The notes beneath the pieces were generated by a model, which saw only the letters and a list, made by a program, of their open reading frames with translations, had not been told where the DNA came from and did no database searches. Positions 47,130 through 60,392 of a stretch of DNA of 64,000 nucleotides are shown piece by piece; the first letter of the stretch is position 1, and every line of letters begins with the position of its first letter. The DNA comes from Acanthopleura granulata (Eukaryota; Mollusca; Polyplacophora; Chitonida; Chitonidae): assembly GCA_016165875.1 (NCBI GenBank), contig JABBOT010000080.1, positions 43,931,772-43,995,771 on the forward strand, given 5' to 3'. Both the position numbers and the translations under genes were made by a program.

Positions 47130-48844
47130 TAATGTAATTAAGTTTGGTGTTTCATTATCATATTTCTTTGTAATATCACTATATTTTGTCCACTAATGTA
47201 AAAAATTTAAACCATTTCTTCCGAAATCAAGATCTTTTGTGTCACGTTTTAGCGCCGCATCGTTCATTGCCAACTCTCTGGTCGCGTTACAGCCTACATT
47301 TCTTTGATTGTAAGCTGCTCATAGAAATGAATTCGTTATCCATGCAACAAAGAGTGTGATGCTGAATTTTATCATGTGTCCTGCCGAATACTACACTCCC
47401 GCTTCTTGGTCGAGTAGTAGTTTCGCCAGGAAACAAATTCAGTATCACAGTCTTGGAGCATAGATAACTTGCAATATGGGTCGATAAGCCTCATGTTGAG
47501 TTCGACTGGCTTCTTGCCCAGTATGAGGATTACAGACCCCTTATACTTTCGTATCCTTTTTCTCAGTAGCGATGTAACTAATAATATCAGTCTTACTGAA
47601 ATCACTTCTGGTAGCCGTAAATATTGATTTGTGGCTAACTAGATTGTATATGAGACCTACAATTAGTCCATCCGATGACCTGTCTTGAATGGGACATGTC
47701 AATCCTTTGTACAAATGAACTTGGTTGCTTCAGTTCAAAAATATGTAAAAAAAAAGCCGGTTTCGTTTCCCAGAATAAAGAATCAGCAGGTAGGCTGAAT
47801 TTATGTCATTTAAAACATATAGTTGATGACAAACCAGTAGCCTAAAGAGCGGTATCATTAGATTTGACTTCGTGAGATTCTGTGCTGATGAATATGTAGC
47901 GAATTTGCGAAAAAGTAGCTGGCGGTCACACAGTCAGATGCGAAGCTCAGTTTTCTGTTATCTCTACACGATACTTTTCGATGGTGTTCCTGTTGCTTTT
48001 ATTGATTTGACACAAAAACTTGTTTGTTTTGGCAAAAAGAATGGACATTAAGTGATTTGGACAGTCTTTTTCAAGTTTAAGGTAGAAGTTACATATGTAA
48101 AGTACCTATGAAGGGATCATGGTTTTTTCTAATATAACTGGTCACCATCGTAAAAATAAATTATTCTGGAGAACAGCGTTGAACCCCAATCAAAAATGAA
48201 TAAAGAATCGAATGTACTGTGCGAGTATTATATGGTAATCAAATTGCGCTACCATGTGATGCTCACATGTGGCGTGTGCACAGTTCTACGGTCGTGGATA
48301 ACTCCGATTGCCTCCTCCCGTAAAATACACCACCAACATATAAGTGAAAGATTCCAATAAGCTGTTAAGCAACAATCAGTTAAATAAATAAACAGTTAAC
48401 TGGCATGTTACGTTTACAATGTATATGTAAACATCTTTGAGTATATACTTTATGTGGATATATGTGAGTCATTATAATAAAGATTCAGTAGATCCACGCT
48501 TCGGTGGTGTCGAATGTGAACATAAAATAGCTTAATGGTTGTCAGGTATCCGCCAGAAAGGAGGGGTTCTTTCCGAACAGCCCTGTACCATCTTTATTTA
48601 TCCTCAAATGTGGCAATCAGCGTGGAATAGCGTTAAGCACGGAGTTAAGAAGGCCAATGAAACAAATAAGTATCAATGTAATTAAATCAGATACAAAAGT
48701 TTATAAAAATATGTTAGTGCATAAGAAACATGAAGAGATTGTGCGACGTATTATTTGCCGGCAATTCAGCCGACAAAATCTGTTTTTACTATTCTATCAT
48801 CACATCACAGGATTTTATATTAGGTAAAAATTTTGCGCGGTATA
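47130..48844. other. Intergenic, no gene recognised
   Basis: AT-rich. 48180-48200 (CCCCAATCAAAAATGAATAA) may be the tail of a dispersed element. Nothing else. Confidence 0.5.
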
Positions 48845-49205
48845 GGGGGCTTTTCCAGGCTGTGACAGGAGATTTGCCAGGTAACTCGTGGGGTAGGGGT
48901 TTGCCTGGACTGCTACAGGAGACTTGTTAGATAATTGGCGATGTGTAGGGGGTTTGTCTGGGCTGTGACAGGATACTTGTTAGGTAACTGGTAAGGTGGA
49001 GGGGGTTTTGCCTGGGCTGTGACGGGAGACCTGTTAGGTAACCTGTGTGGTGTAGGGGTTTACCTGGGGCTGATACAGGAGGTTTGTCTTGACTGATACA
49101 GGAGACTTGTTAGGTAGCTTGTGAGGTGCAGGGGGCTTGTCTGGGCTTTGACAGGACACTTGTTAGGTAACTTGGTGAGGTGCAGGGAGTTTGCGTGGGC
49201 TGACG
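48845..49205 (+). repeat. ~62-bp minisatellite
   Basis: Six units with TTTGCCTGGGCTGTGACAGG, AGACTTGTTAGGTAACTTG and GTGAGGTGCAGGGGG. G-rich on the + strand. Confidence 0.88.
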
Positions 49206-52200
49206 ACAATTTTACAAATCAACTCTTTTTGTCTTAGTTGAGAATAATTAAATATGTAAAATGAACTATTTTACAATCCTAAATTCTAGTAATACGATAA
49301 AATACATGCTTTGTAGGTAACCATAGGTACCATCAATAGTGGACCGTGAGTCGTTATGTTATGGATGAATTTGACCACTGCTTTCTTGTCTGTAGAAAGC
49401 CTCCTCTACTGGCCCAGTACAGAGACACGCTTTAATGGCAGATGATACGAAATTAGACACATTGATCGGCTGTACATTCTTCTGACATTTATCCCCATTG
49501 TCTTTGTTCTTGCCCAGAGTACGGCCTGGTAATGGACCGCGTGGAGTCTCTATATTATATCTAATCCTTTAATGGGTTTTGTAGATGGTTCTTTTCTGGA
49601 CTGGAGGCCTTTTCCAGTCTGTGAGAGAGCTGAGGATAAATATACTGTCCTTTTCCTCTTCTTGGGGGTATTAAGGTTTCTTGGTCAGCTGACAACGTAG
49701 TATTATACCAGAAAGGTCATTTTCCAGTACAGGCATGTTGAACTTTAAAGAGCGTAAAAATCAGGCGAAATTAGTTTTCATCACAGCATATAGGGCATTG
49801 TCATCATATTGATCTGATCAATGCTTTTTGCTATACAAAAACAGGACGGTGTACAGTTTTAGGAATAACCCAGATTTCATAAGGAAAGGGTTAAATCTGT
49901 TAGAATTCTTGAATTTGTTACATTGATCACAGATTAAAATAGTGCGGCATGTAGCAGATTACACCCTGGGGTACAACAACTGGCAGAAAATACTCAGAAA
50001 ACATAATATGTTATTTTACCGCATCGTTATGTTTGTACACCGGACTGTTTTGTTTTATTAGCAAACGTGTTATTACGGTGTATTCCCCGCGGCATTTGCT
50101 AAATCGATGCGAAGAATTCTGCTCCACAGATTGTTTTGTCTGAGTGTGCAAATTAGTGGGTGAGCACGTAATGGACAAGGAGTATCATTAATGTTAAGTA
50201 GGGCAAGAATGTGTGGTGTGAAATAAATGTCAAGCTCAAATTATGGATAGACCTGCAGGTTTTCACGCCAGAGAGTCCAGTATATCACCTAATCGCCCAT
50301 TAATCAACATTTACTGACGCTTAACACTAAGTGGTTACTTTTGTTATTTTAACACAGTAACTCAAGAACATTTCAACTCCATTGCTGTTTTACGCCATAA
50401 TTGGAGAATGTTTAAACTCTGCTGAAGTCTGCCAGACTTTTTAGACAAAAAATCGGACGCAATTCACTGTTTCACTTACACAACGCTACTCAGGCTAATG
50501 CCTGGAGGTATCATAGTCCATTTTGAAGGAAATATCTCAAGAAAGACGTCGAGTGCGTGCAGTTGATTTCAGTAGGCAATGACTGGCCGTCGTCCGGGAG
50601 AAGACAGCGAGGGCCCTTTAAAATGGTTAACTTTAAAACAAACTGAAACACAGTTAAATAAGCATGTGTAAAAAGGCAATGAATCGGCTTTCAGTCATTT
50701 TTCAAGTTAGTTAATCAATTTCATTTGAATTATTAAAAGGTTGGCTAATCAATTACTCAATAAAAAAGTTGACAACTTTACAAACCAGATTTTTACCCCC
50801 AAACGGATTTTATTTCATAGTTTCCACGAACATTCTCCCACAAGTGCAAGATAATAGTCGTTACATTTTTCAAGTTAGCGTGAAAAACACCCAAAAGTAT
50901 GTAATTTACAAGTAGAGAGTTCCAACGTATGCAGTGATAAATAAACAGATGATCTGAATAGTCAACACGTATGTTTAGTTCGTCAGTATACTTTCCTTTC
51001 AACAAATTTATGGCAAATTGCTCTAATATTGGAAGCTTGACAAAACCATTTCACACCATGATTCAAACCACATGCCTTGGTTAGTATCCACGAAGACTTT
51101 GGACTAAAGGCGCAAACTGGAGCGTGTAACACATGAGGAACCATTTAGAAAACGCTTTTCCCATCACAACGTAGCAACGCAAGGTTTCCACCCGGCTAGG
51201 GAATCCACGATAAATCAACCTGTACACAATATGGCGCACTGCTTTTGTGTTTCAGACTCAAGCTTTCGACTTTGTCAGCTTTGTGCCAAGGTGGCCGTGA
51301 TGTACAAATTCTTGGGATATTAAGGAAAAGGTCATTCACCTTTTGTAGTCGTGAAATGATACTTTCTGTCCGATTATCCCTATCTGAGTTCAAACAGCTT
51401 GACATTTGAGAAATCTTGCCCTGTCGGTTTTTCCAGGGCCGAGTGAAAAGCATTAAGGCAACAACATAACATGAGCTTGGTGACTTCAGGATTAGAAGAG
51501 AAAAGCGAATGAACAGACGTTTATTTGTTTCTGCATTTAACAAGTGCACACCTGACTCTGTTCAGGGCTGTTTTACGAGCAGCACATCGAAAAAAAGCGT
51601 GAACAATGAAGAAAACTGAACAAGTTTTCTCCAAATAATATCAATTATTTTTTTCTACGCGGGAAAATATAGCGTATTTTACAAGATAAAACTTTCTTCA
51701 AGGTTTCTGCAAATTCACAAACGTTTCTGGAGATATTCGTGTAAGGAAAGGGCAGCGAGAAATGACAAAAATGCACAAAAGGAGTATTAGAAGTAAATCT
51801 GTATAAATGTGTTAGTTTCTCTTGCAAATGTCTTCTCCAGGATATTCCAAGTGTCTCTCCTCCAACCGTTGATCAACTTTCCACCAACCATCCACCAACC
51901 GTCCATCCACCCCCACGTGTCATTCCTCGTCCCGGAAAAAAAGTTACTGTCCGGTTTGCCCGTTCATATCCGTAATCATTAACGTTAGTATCTCGGCTGT
52001 GCTTTCTTATCCTCATATGCTTTAACACTTAACCTGGTGTACATTTACGAATGTTCCTTGAGACATATTGTAGTGTCATACCCTTGGCGTAGTGCTGTAA
52101 ATCCACACTCCACAAGGTGTCAGAGACTGTGCTACACCTGACGCGCTCCTTCAGTCCAGGGGAGAGAGACAGAGAGAGATCCACAGTATTTGAAAACCAT

Positions 52201-52339
52201 GATGGCTTACTATGTACAGGGACTTGTTCTTGAAACTGACGATGTATGAGGTGTAAACACGTATAAGAGACGGCTCAATTGTTGTTAAGCGGTTGTTTCC
52301 GGGTCCCATCGATTAAAAGAATGTTGTCATTAAATTTGG
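49206..52339. other. Intergenic, no gene recognised
   Basis: Low-GC sequence. The minus-strand frame at 51196-51549 (117 codons) has no motif or splice context that would make it a gene. 52155-52185 is a short GAGAGA run. Confidence 0.5.
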
Positions 52340-52365
52340 TCAGATTTGATACGCCTTTCGTTTAC

Positions 52366-52626
52366 ATTTCCAAGGACGGGGTGATGAAAGTTCATCACCT
52401 GACTTCTTAGGATCCGATTTCATCGCCTCTTTTTGTAACACGAGAGCACGTGCACCAGGCAGGCTACGTGCTGCCTCTTCTGCGCAGTAATTTCGGATTT
52501 CCTTTTTTGCATACTTCTAATCTGGCGTCCCATGTCCTTTTCTAGAGCATCTAAATCGGCAAGTCTCTGAGCATGTGCATTACGTAAGGCCGTTTGAAGT
52601 ACAATAGGGTTAAAGTCCTCTTCCTG
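52366..52626 (-). CDS. Coding-like minus-strand exon with an apparent frameshift
   Basis: On the minus strand a strong acceptor, TTGTTTTCTCTTATCTTGTAG ending at 52627, opens QEEDFNPIVLQTALRNAHAQ and LADLDALEKDMGRQIR, helical and charged like a coiled coil. At the A6 run (52503-52508) the coding character moves to another frame, which reads KKEIRNYCAEEAARSLPG, then ARALVLQKEAMKSD, to a possible GTAAAC donor at 52365 or a TGA at 52342-52340. One extra base in that run would join the two halves. I do not recognise the family. Either a consensus indel in the assembly or a decayed gene. Confidence 0.45.
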
Positions 52627-53175
52627 CTACAAGATAAGAGAAAACAATTAAATGACAAATTTTATTCGTGCAATAAAAGATGCTTTGAAGCGCTGCAATA
52701 TTGGGATTCAGGGTAATAAAGAGCAGCTATATGTCTATGAGATAAAGTTCCGTCATGGCACAACAACACACCGTGACAGTCTGGATAACAGGCTCCCATA
52801 TCTATGTCAAGCTCAGCGCAACCAACAACCTAAGTTAAATCAAGCAAATGGTCCTCTCCGGTTCAATAACATGCGGATGGTGTTTGGTATTTCCGGGTTC
52901 TTCATGACACCCGAATTCGTGCGTTAGCTTATCGTCCTTTAAAATGTATTTGATGCTTTTATTTTACCCTAATAACTGCATGGGGATTTAAGCCTGTATA
53001 TAGCGCCCTATACGGATTTCCTGGTGATGGCACGAACAAAATAGCTGAAATATAAATTCCTTGGCAACGAACTATTGGATTTGTGCATGGGTGATTCTAT
53101 GAAATTAATCGCAAAATGATAGTCTTTGGCAGAATTGTTGTCGTAAGACGAAAAAAGTCACGAAATCCTTTAAAG

Positions 53176-53608
53176 TTATGGTGAGTGAAACGACCAGAAA
53201 AGATAATACCTGAAAATATCTTCTCTGAACTTTTTAGATTTTTTCCTAATTAATGCAATGCAGTCAAAAGTTTTCATTATATGCTGGGGTTTTGAACCAT
53301 ACTGATAATGTGGTTCACCGTTATAAACGTCACGCCTACCGAAGCAGAAATTGTAATATCATCTTGTCTTTTCAACACAAAGGTAAACATTACAGGAGTA
53401 CACTTCTGCAGAACTTTATTCAGAGATAAACTTAAAAGGTGTACCAAGTTTTGTGACGTCACTTGTGAACCACGTATTTAATATGGTCCGTAAAAAAAAC
53501 ATATAATCAAACCATCTGACTGCGTTTAATTTGGTGAGAAAAAAATCCAAAAAATTCTGTTAAGGTATTTTCAGATACAAGTTTTAATGGTCTTTTCACT
53601 CACCATAA
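53176..53608. mobile_element. MITE with ~75-bp terminal inverted repeats and TA target duplication
   Basis: Left end TGGTGAGTGAAACGACCAGA and TACCTGAAAATATCTTCTC; the right end is the imperfect reverse complement (AAGGTATTTTCAGATACA, TGGTCTTTTCACTCACCA). TA flanks both ends, as expected for Tc1/mariner-type elements. About 430 bp, no coding capacity. A partial copy lies in gene 2 intron 1. Confidence 0.8.
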
Positions 53609-56165
53609 TTTCATTGTGAGTGGTTTTTCACTCTGCGTTTTCTTCCATTCACTACCTCCTTATACTGTTCCCATTGTATTGTAAACGCTCTGCTTAACGA
53701 TATAATGAAAGAAGATGTGACCACTATTAAGGTCCGGTGGACAAAACTATCATTTACTGTTAACTTCGAAAGTTTCCACCGAAGCAGAAGGGCTGGCTTC
53801 ATGCATAAAATAGCAGTTACAAGACATGCTTATAGAAGCGTTTTAAGAATGTGCATTGAGTAAAGGCAAGTCGTCATTGTGTGTCAAGTTCCCACACTCA
53901 CACCAATGTCTACATAATTTAAGCACTTTGACCCTTCGTTCAGGTCATGACAAAACAGCAATGTCACCATGGACAGGGCATGCATTTAGACCGACAAACA
54001 AAGCAGGAGAATGGACTAGCCATGCGATTAGTTCTGTGTTATTCCCCCGTGGTTACAAATGCTCAGGATAACATGTCGAAACAGTCGCCGTTATCGATAC
54101 AAATTAATGCAGAATTGATCCGCTGCTTTCAGTATGCTTCAAAAGTGAAATGACAAAACAAGACAATGTGAATGATTGAATCGGGAAAAACAGGGACATC
54201 ATTTAATAGCTTGAAAATTTCAAGTATAATTTACTGCATGTAACATTACTCGATCGGTTTATTTATAATCTTATCAATCTTGTAAGAAATGGTCAATGTT
54301 TGTGTTAGCTATGTATAATTTTAAATTCGTCAACAATGCGCTCTTATTATGTTACATTAATCCAACTAATCGAAATAAATTCATCGATGTCCAAACTACC
54401 TTTTGTGTGTATTGTAAAAAAGGAACCATATCTTGTCTAGGTTCAAGTCTACATTCATCATTATTGTTTTTGGTATCTCTTGGTTCAGGACAGGTTTTAT
54501 CAATATAGTATATTAACCGTGTAACTGGATAAATCGTGAAAAATGTAACACAAAATACAAGCAACACACCAATTAACGCCCCCAAAAGTCGCTAATAAGA
54601 CATGGGCTGGATTCGAACTGCAACCGGATCTATTTTCATAATTACCGTTAACCTTTATGGACGACAAATGCTTTCTCTCCTTCATTGTTAGCCTAAAAAG
54701 ACCTGCTGGAGATGCAGGTCTGTACAACATGCAGTCAAATTCGCGACCCTTTGAAAGGCTTCAGGCTAATCAAATGTTAACACAGCAGTGAAGCAGCGCT
54801 CGACAGATGTCGCCATGGGTTTCAAAACAGCTGAAAGTAGAACTAAACTTCAAGCAAGCAGTTCAACAATCAGATTTAACATGAAAATTACGTTTTGATA
54901 ATTAAGTAAACCATATCTGGTCATCAACTCTGATCTAGCTGACTTGTAGCCTGAAGTATTCAGGCGGTAATTCGTACATTGTGTCAATACAGGCCTTTCG
55001 CCAGTTGTAAACTTCACTGGGCATGCTTAGGGCTTAATATCAGAGTGAAATAAATATATATATTTGTAAGATGGAAGAGAAAATATCAGAGAAATCCTTA
55101 GAAGAGTCTTTATATTTATACAAAAGTCTAATAAATGACTAATAAATATTAACCATGCACAGTTTTTCTCCACTACTCTATACCTGATGATTTGTAGTTA
55201 ATGTCTTTCGCCACCCATACATTTCCGGGTTTTACGTTCTGAATGGAGATGACAGGTCTGAAGCATGCTGCAGCAGATTTGTAAAGTTTGCTGCGTAGGC
55301 CCTGCATCATCATCGAGGACATTCCCTACTGACCAAGTGGCTGGGGTATCGCCCATCTCATACAGGAATTATCATCTGGTTTAAATTGGCGTAAAATCAT
55401 CTTAACACCAGCTGTTATATAGCTCCGGGCTTCTTACGGTTACAAGACACTACCCATTTTAAAAAAGTGAACCTTCTAATCCCAATGCCACAGGCGGAAA
55501 GTTCCGACATGCATTCATCGTCCTTTTTTCTTCCAGCGATTAATCGCCTAACGCCTTGTGCCTTTGTAAGATAGCAGCGATCTAATTTCTCACTGGCTTT
55601 GCGTTTATCCCATCTGAAAAGCCATTGTTTTTCTAAATGTTAAGCGAAGTTTATCTTATTGTATCACCGTATCAAAGTCGCGGGAGGATTTCTGTAAGCC
55701 GGATAAGGTCAGCATATCATGTTGATGTATGGCGACCATATCCATTCCCCCATGCTATTTTTACGTGTCCATCAAATCACTTGAATTTCCCCGAAAGATA
55801 CAATGTTTCATAGTTTAGTACGGGGATTGTGATTACTACAGAATAGCCAGCAGGGACGACTAATCTCAGGACAACTAATATTGTACACACCAGAATCAAA
55901 CTGTGCAGAAGAGCAATAATTCCAACAGAACTGCGGAGGTGGGGGACAATGAACGACTTATGGGGTTAGATTAACGGTTTTGTTTGGTAATGTAATAGCA
56001 TTGTTAACAATAACACTGCACATTGTGGTAGAGGACGCCCAGCATTGGTGACCTGGAAACTTTAAGGAAGTATGTAACATTTAGTGTTTTATACCAATCA
56101 AATGAAACTATGCATCCCTTTGTTGCAAAACTGTCACAAAGAACAAACCTTGCGTTGTTTTGTTA
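53609..56165. other. Intergenic, weak signals only
   Basis: 53939-54071 (+) after CTTCGTTCAG reads MSPWTGHAFRPTNKAGEWTS, then HAISSVLFPRGYKCSG and a stop, which has some coding look but no partner exon. 54600-54650 contains CTGGATTCGAACTGCAACC, a possible tRNA-type B-box remnant on the minus strand. Confidence 0.35.
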
Positions 56166-56261
56166 TAACTGATTTTAAATGCACAGACAGCGTCCACCGA
56201 ACTCGTAAATCACAACAAAATCGTTGAATAACGACTGTAGAATCGTCGAATGAAGACCATG

Positions 56262-56420
56262 GATAGGTTTGAGTATGGATCTCAAAATCTTCAAGTAAAT
56301 ATCGTCAAAGAAAAGTGGAGAACAAGGTCTTCCGAAGATGCAAAACCATCCCCAGTGCCTGTGGAGTGTCAATGGAAATGAGCATCTGGAGACCCGGGAT
56401 ATCAAAAGACGCGACGGGGT
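56262..56420. repeat. Duplicated block, copy 1
   Basis: About 160 bp matching 56742-56935: shared AAAATCTTCA-GTAA, GGAGAACAAGGT-TTCCG, AACCATCCCCA, CCTGTGGAGTG and AGCTGGAGAC-CGG segments, same orientation, about 480 bp apart. Confidence 0.75.
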
Positions 56421-56542
56421 TTCCCGGACGCCTAATCGGCGAATAACGACTTGTAGGATTGCAGTGCTACTTCAGTAACGGCGCGTATCAAGGACAGAAT
56501 CAGTTTGTAACTCCGACAGAATTTCCGACAAAATTTTCAGAA

Positions 56543-56712
56543 TCGGCGAGTAATGACAAAAGAGTGGGCGAGTGATAACCACAGAATGTGCTGGTAGTGA
56601 CCATAGAATGAGCGGGTGATGACCACAGAATAGGCTGGTTTTGACCACAGAATGGGCGGATAATGACCACAGAAAGTACGGGTAATGACCAGAAAATGGA
56701 CAGGCAATGGTG
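56543..56712 (+). repeat. 22-bp minisatellite between the duplicated blocks
   Basis: Seven or so units of 22 bp, ACCACAGAATGGGCGGGTAATG with variants. 22 is not a multiple of three, so frames shift every unit; apparent minus-strand frames (56472-56903) are by-products. Confidence 0.88.
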
Positions 56713-56741
56713 AGAAAAGGAAGGAATAACCACCGTAGATT

Positions 56742-56935
56742 TGCCAAGTGATGGCCGTGGACATACTTAAGTATGGATCCCAAAATCTTCATGTAACGAG
56801 CGTAAAATCGTAATGGAGAACAAGGTTTTCCGACGATGCATAACCATCCCCAATACCTGTGGAGTGCCGATGCAAATGAGCAGCTGGAGACACGGAATAG
56901 CAAAACACATGCTGGGTTTTCCGGATGCTTTGTTC
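56742..56935. repeat. Duplicated block, copy 2
   Basis: Second copy of 56262-56420. Both are followed by a TTTCCGGA-GC segment. Confidence 0.75.
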
Positions 56936-57099
56936 AGCAAAGCCAACTACTGCATTACAAACGACCTTCTTTTTTATAGACAGGTGGCCATTGCATGGCC
57001 TTATATTAATAAAACGACTAGATGTTTCCATTAAAAATAAAACATTTTTCTTAGAAGACCTGAACAACATTAAAGCCTCGTGGTGTATTATTCAGGAGT

Positions 57100-60000
57100 T
57101 ACTCACAGAATGAGTTGTGGCATTAGTGTGTTAGTATGGGTTATTGAAGAGACTAGGCTGAATCCAGCACCACGGGCTGTGTTCGAGATGATCAAACCCG
57201 CGGGCGAGAAGAATTGTCAAATTCAAAGTTAGTAAACTAGGCGTGGAAACCGACATTCGTATACCAGCCGTCAACCAAAATGGGTAAATAATGGCAAGAC
57301 AAGTTTCCCAACCGGCAAACAACACAATCCACCAAAAGAACTAAGAATTATATAGAATATAAAAATTAGAACGAATTCATGCAAAGAGAAGTATTCAACA
57401 GTTTTCATTGATGAAGAAAAGACGCCAAATGCAAGACAATTCGGATACAGGTATTATTAATGAGAAATTCACGTAACGAAGCAAACAACGAAGAAGGCTT
57501 TGTTGACACTGATATTAATGCAGCGGTGACCGGTTTTATCAAACATCGAAACAATTAATGCCGAAATTCTATCAATTGTGTGGAGTATATAGTAGTATAG
57601 GTAAAGTATAATAGTGAGGTATACTAGTATTGTAGTATAGGTCAGGTACAGTCAAAGGAGACTTGTCTCCAAGTTTAGGGTTCAGCCCAGGCATTTGACA
57701 GGCACTTGCTTGATTCCCCGGCTCTCATTGTTGGTCGGACGCCTTCAACAATAAGGGGCTGTTTGTGCAGTCTCATGTTTGCACAGAACATTTTGTCTTC
57801 CCCTAATATTTAGACGGTTTTTCAGATCATGTAATTGGACGTTAGTAACAATAATCTATCCGTGGCGTGTGGGGCTGTGTGGATCTTGCGTAGCCTTATA
57901 TTTTCTACAGAAATCTTGTCTCCCAACAGTATGGCGAACATATCTGAGCGTCAGATTTGGCAAGATTTAGTGATTACCTGCAGCCTAATTGTCAAAGACA
58001 GGTGATTTATCCCGGAAAGTCCGCTCTTGTATCAGTGCAAGAAATAATGCATATGTATCACTGATACACAGGTCATTGTGGACGTATCCCACAATTTACA
58101 CAAACTGTGTGCTGATGATGTATGTGGGTGTGCATTTTTGCCAGAATAATGTGTACCACTCGTACACAGTAGTTTTTTTTATGGGATTAAGTAATCCTAT
58201 CAATATATAAATAATCCAGGTATAAAGTCAATCAGTATCCTGCAAATCCGTTAAGGGCTAAGTAGAAATAAATTTGTAAACCTTCAAGGTCGGATCCATT
58301 CTGCATATATATCAAGGAGTCATTAACTCCAATTGTATAACCTTACACACTGCACAGCACAATGGCAGCTGGCAATTGCAAAGAAAAGTTTGAAGAGGCA
58401 CCACGAGCCTTTTAGTAAATATGTCTAAATAAGCACACGTTCAGAACTACATCTCATCATCCTAAAACTGGGCCGACATCCTGGTCGGAACCCATTATGT
58501 TATTGAAGCGGAAGACCACGGTGTTAAACTGATTACCCTCAGTGACAACATATCGGTGTCATTTGGTCCAGGCTTTACTTATCGCGATTCGTTGAAGCAT
58601 CTGTATGCTCGGTAACTCCGAATCGCTGTTCGAGTGATCAGTCCTTTTAATGCTGTGCTTACGGTTTGTGACCTGGGCATTAATTTTGAGAGTCTAATGG
58701 CATCGTAAGAACTAGCAAGAAGACAGATGTTTCAAAATGTCATACGTATTTCTCGTTCGGGAGCTTGGGGCTCTTCCTCATAGCGATCGTCACGTTTACG
58801 CCCGTCACAAGTCTGTGACGTCATGGGGATTAATCTCCAGTAACATCACGACACCTTTTGAAAACTCAACCATTTTTATTTACAGGTGCAGTGGAACAAG
58901 CCATACTCTTTTTCGGAGATCTCCTAAGAGAGTAGTCAAAATAAACGCCCAGAGACATTGTATTCAGTTAGGGTCTCGAAATCAAAGAAAACACCATCTG
59001 CGGCTCAGTGACGACATCGAAGTCAAAGAAAATCCAAACTATTACTCTCTCAGTGACAGCCTTGGAGTCAAAGACCCCCCCCAAACCCCCACCCCCAAAA
59101 TATTCAGCCAGAGATGGCCTCTACGTCAAAGTATACCAAAACAGACGATTAAATCATTGAGAGACTCGAAGTCGAAGGAAATCCTGAAAATGTCTCAATC
59201 AGTGCTGGCATAAAAGCCAAAGAAAAAGGACAGTAACGTTAAAATGAGTAAAAAGGGGAAGCAATGATTGACAAACATTAGATGAACACTAGAATTGTGA
59301 GGGGTTACCAACTGGCGAATAAATGAATGATGAATACAATTAGTGTATGAATCTTCGGATAAACAATGGCAATGTCTTCAAAAAAACAAAACAAAAAAAC
59401 TCTGAATAAATGAAGACTATAAGTGGAAAAATATGTGAATGAGTGAACACTTTATTCGCCGGTCATTTCGGCATCATTCACCATCATTTCTTGATACCAA
59501 CGAAGGTGATTGGCCAAAATCTTGGGACACTAGAAACTTTCATAGACTTTTATATTTTATTCTTCGTCTGTTCAAACGAATGTCTGAAGCGGTAGTCTTA
59601 GACTCTTATGACAAAAATGTTATCATCCTTGGTCCAGCATGCAAAGCTTTGCATGCAAAACAACGTGGCCAGCTATACCGCATGAAATCTTTCATTTAAG
59701 AGTCTTGAGATTCTAAGATCTAACTGGTGTGATCGTGACTGTCCAAATTCAATTCTCGCTGACCCTTTCATCATTGCGTGAGAGTTTTACTGCGGAAGCG
59801 CAGTATGGTGTATAGTATGTTTACTGCGCAGTGTTGTTTCCGACGATCATAATGCATATAACCAGTACTGTCAGGAAGCTAAAGTGGATCAGTAAAGTTG
59901 CAATCATATCTCTAAATGCAAATGCCCGGAACAAGAACGAGTCTTGCAAATGGTGGCATTTTAAATAAAGTCCATAGTGTGTTTGGTTGGTATCATAAGG

Positions 60001-60110
60001 ATTCGGGGCCTCGTTGGTGGATGTTCAACAGGAGAATACTTATATGTTTTGTTTACAGCGTTAGTATATAAGCTGGTGTGAAAGGCCAGTAGATAGATAT
60101 GTCGGTCAGG
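57100..60110. other. Intergenic, no gene recognised
   Basis: 57246-57283 repeats a 38-bp word of 17457-17495. The 158-codon frame at 58737-59213 consists partly of loose AGTCAAAGAAAATCC repeats and matches nothing I know. 59070-59100 is a C-rich run. Confidence 0.45.
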
Positions 60111-60114
60111 CTAG

Positions 60115-60309
60115 ATGAGCCGGATTAATACGATGGGGATTAATTTAAAAGATTTGGGACTCCGTGTACAGAAATGTCTGTGGGAAGAGACGAGCGTAAT
60201 CCCTTGTCTGAAAGCTTTGAGGACAGAATACAAACGGCGACCACGGCCTAGAGTGGTTCTTGACAAGTCCACGTTCACGGTCCACGTTCCTAAATCTGTA
60301 CAACTCTGA
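60115..60309 (+). other. Short coding-like frame of unknown status
   Basis: From the ATG at 60130: MGINLKDLGLRVQKCLWEET, then EYKRRPRPRVVLDKSTFTVH and stop. The opposite strand has a very strong polypyrimidine tract (CTGTCTCTCTTTCTTTCAG ending at 60309) that would make this a minus-strand exon instead. The tract is also a GA microsatellite, so neither reading is secure. Confidence 0.2.
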
Positions 60310-60392
60310 AAGAAAGAGAGACAGAGAGACAGAGAAGGGGCGGATGAGAACCAAGCAGTAAACAGGCTCGTCTCAGGCGGAGGCAACGGCAG

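Noticed and set aside
58737..59213. 158-codon + strand frame
   Set aside because: Low-complexity AGTCAAAGAAA-type repetition, no motif, no splice or start evidence.
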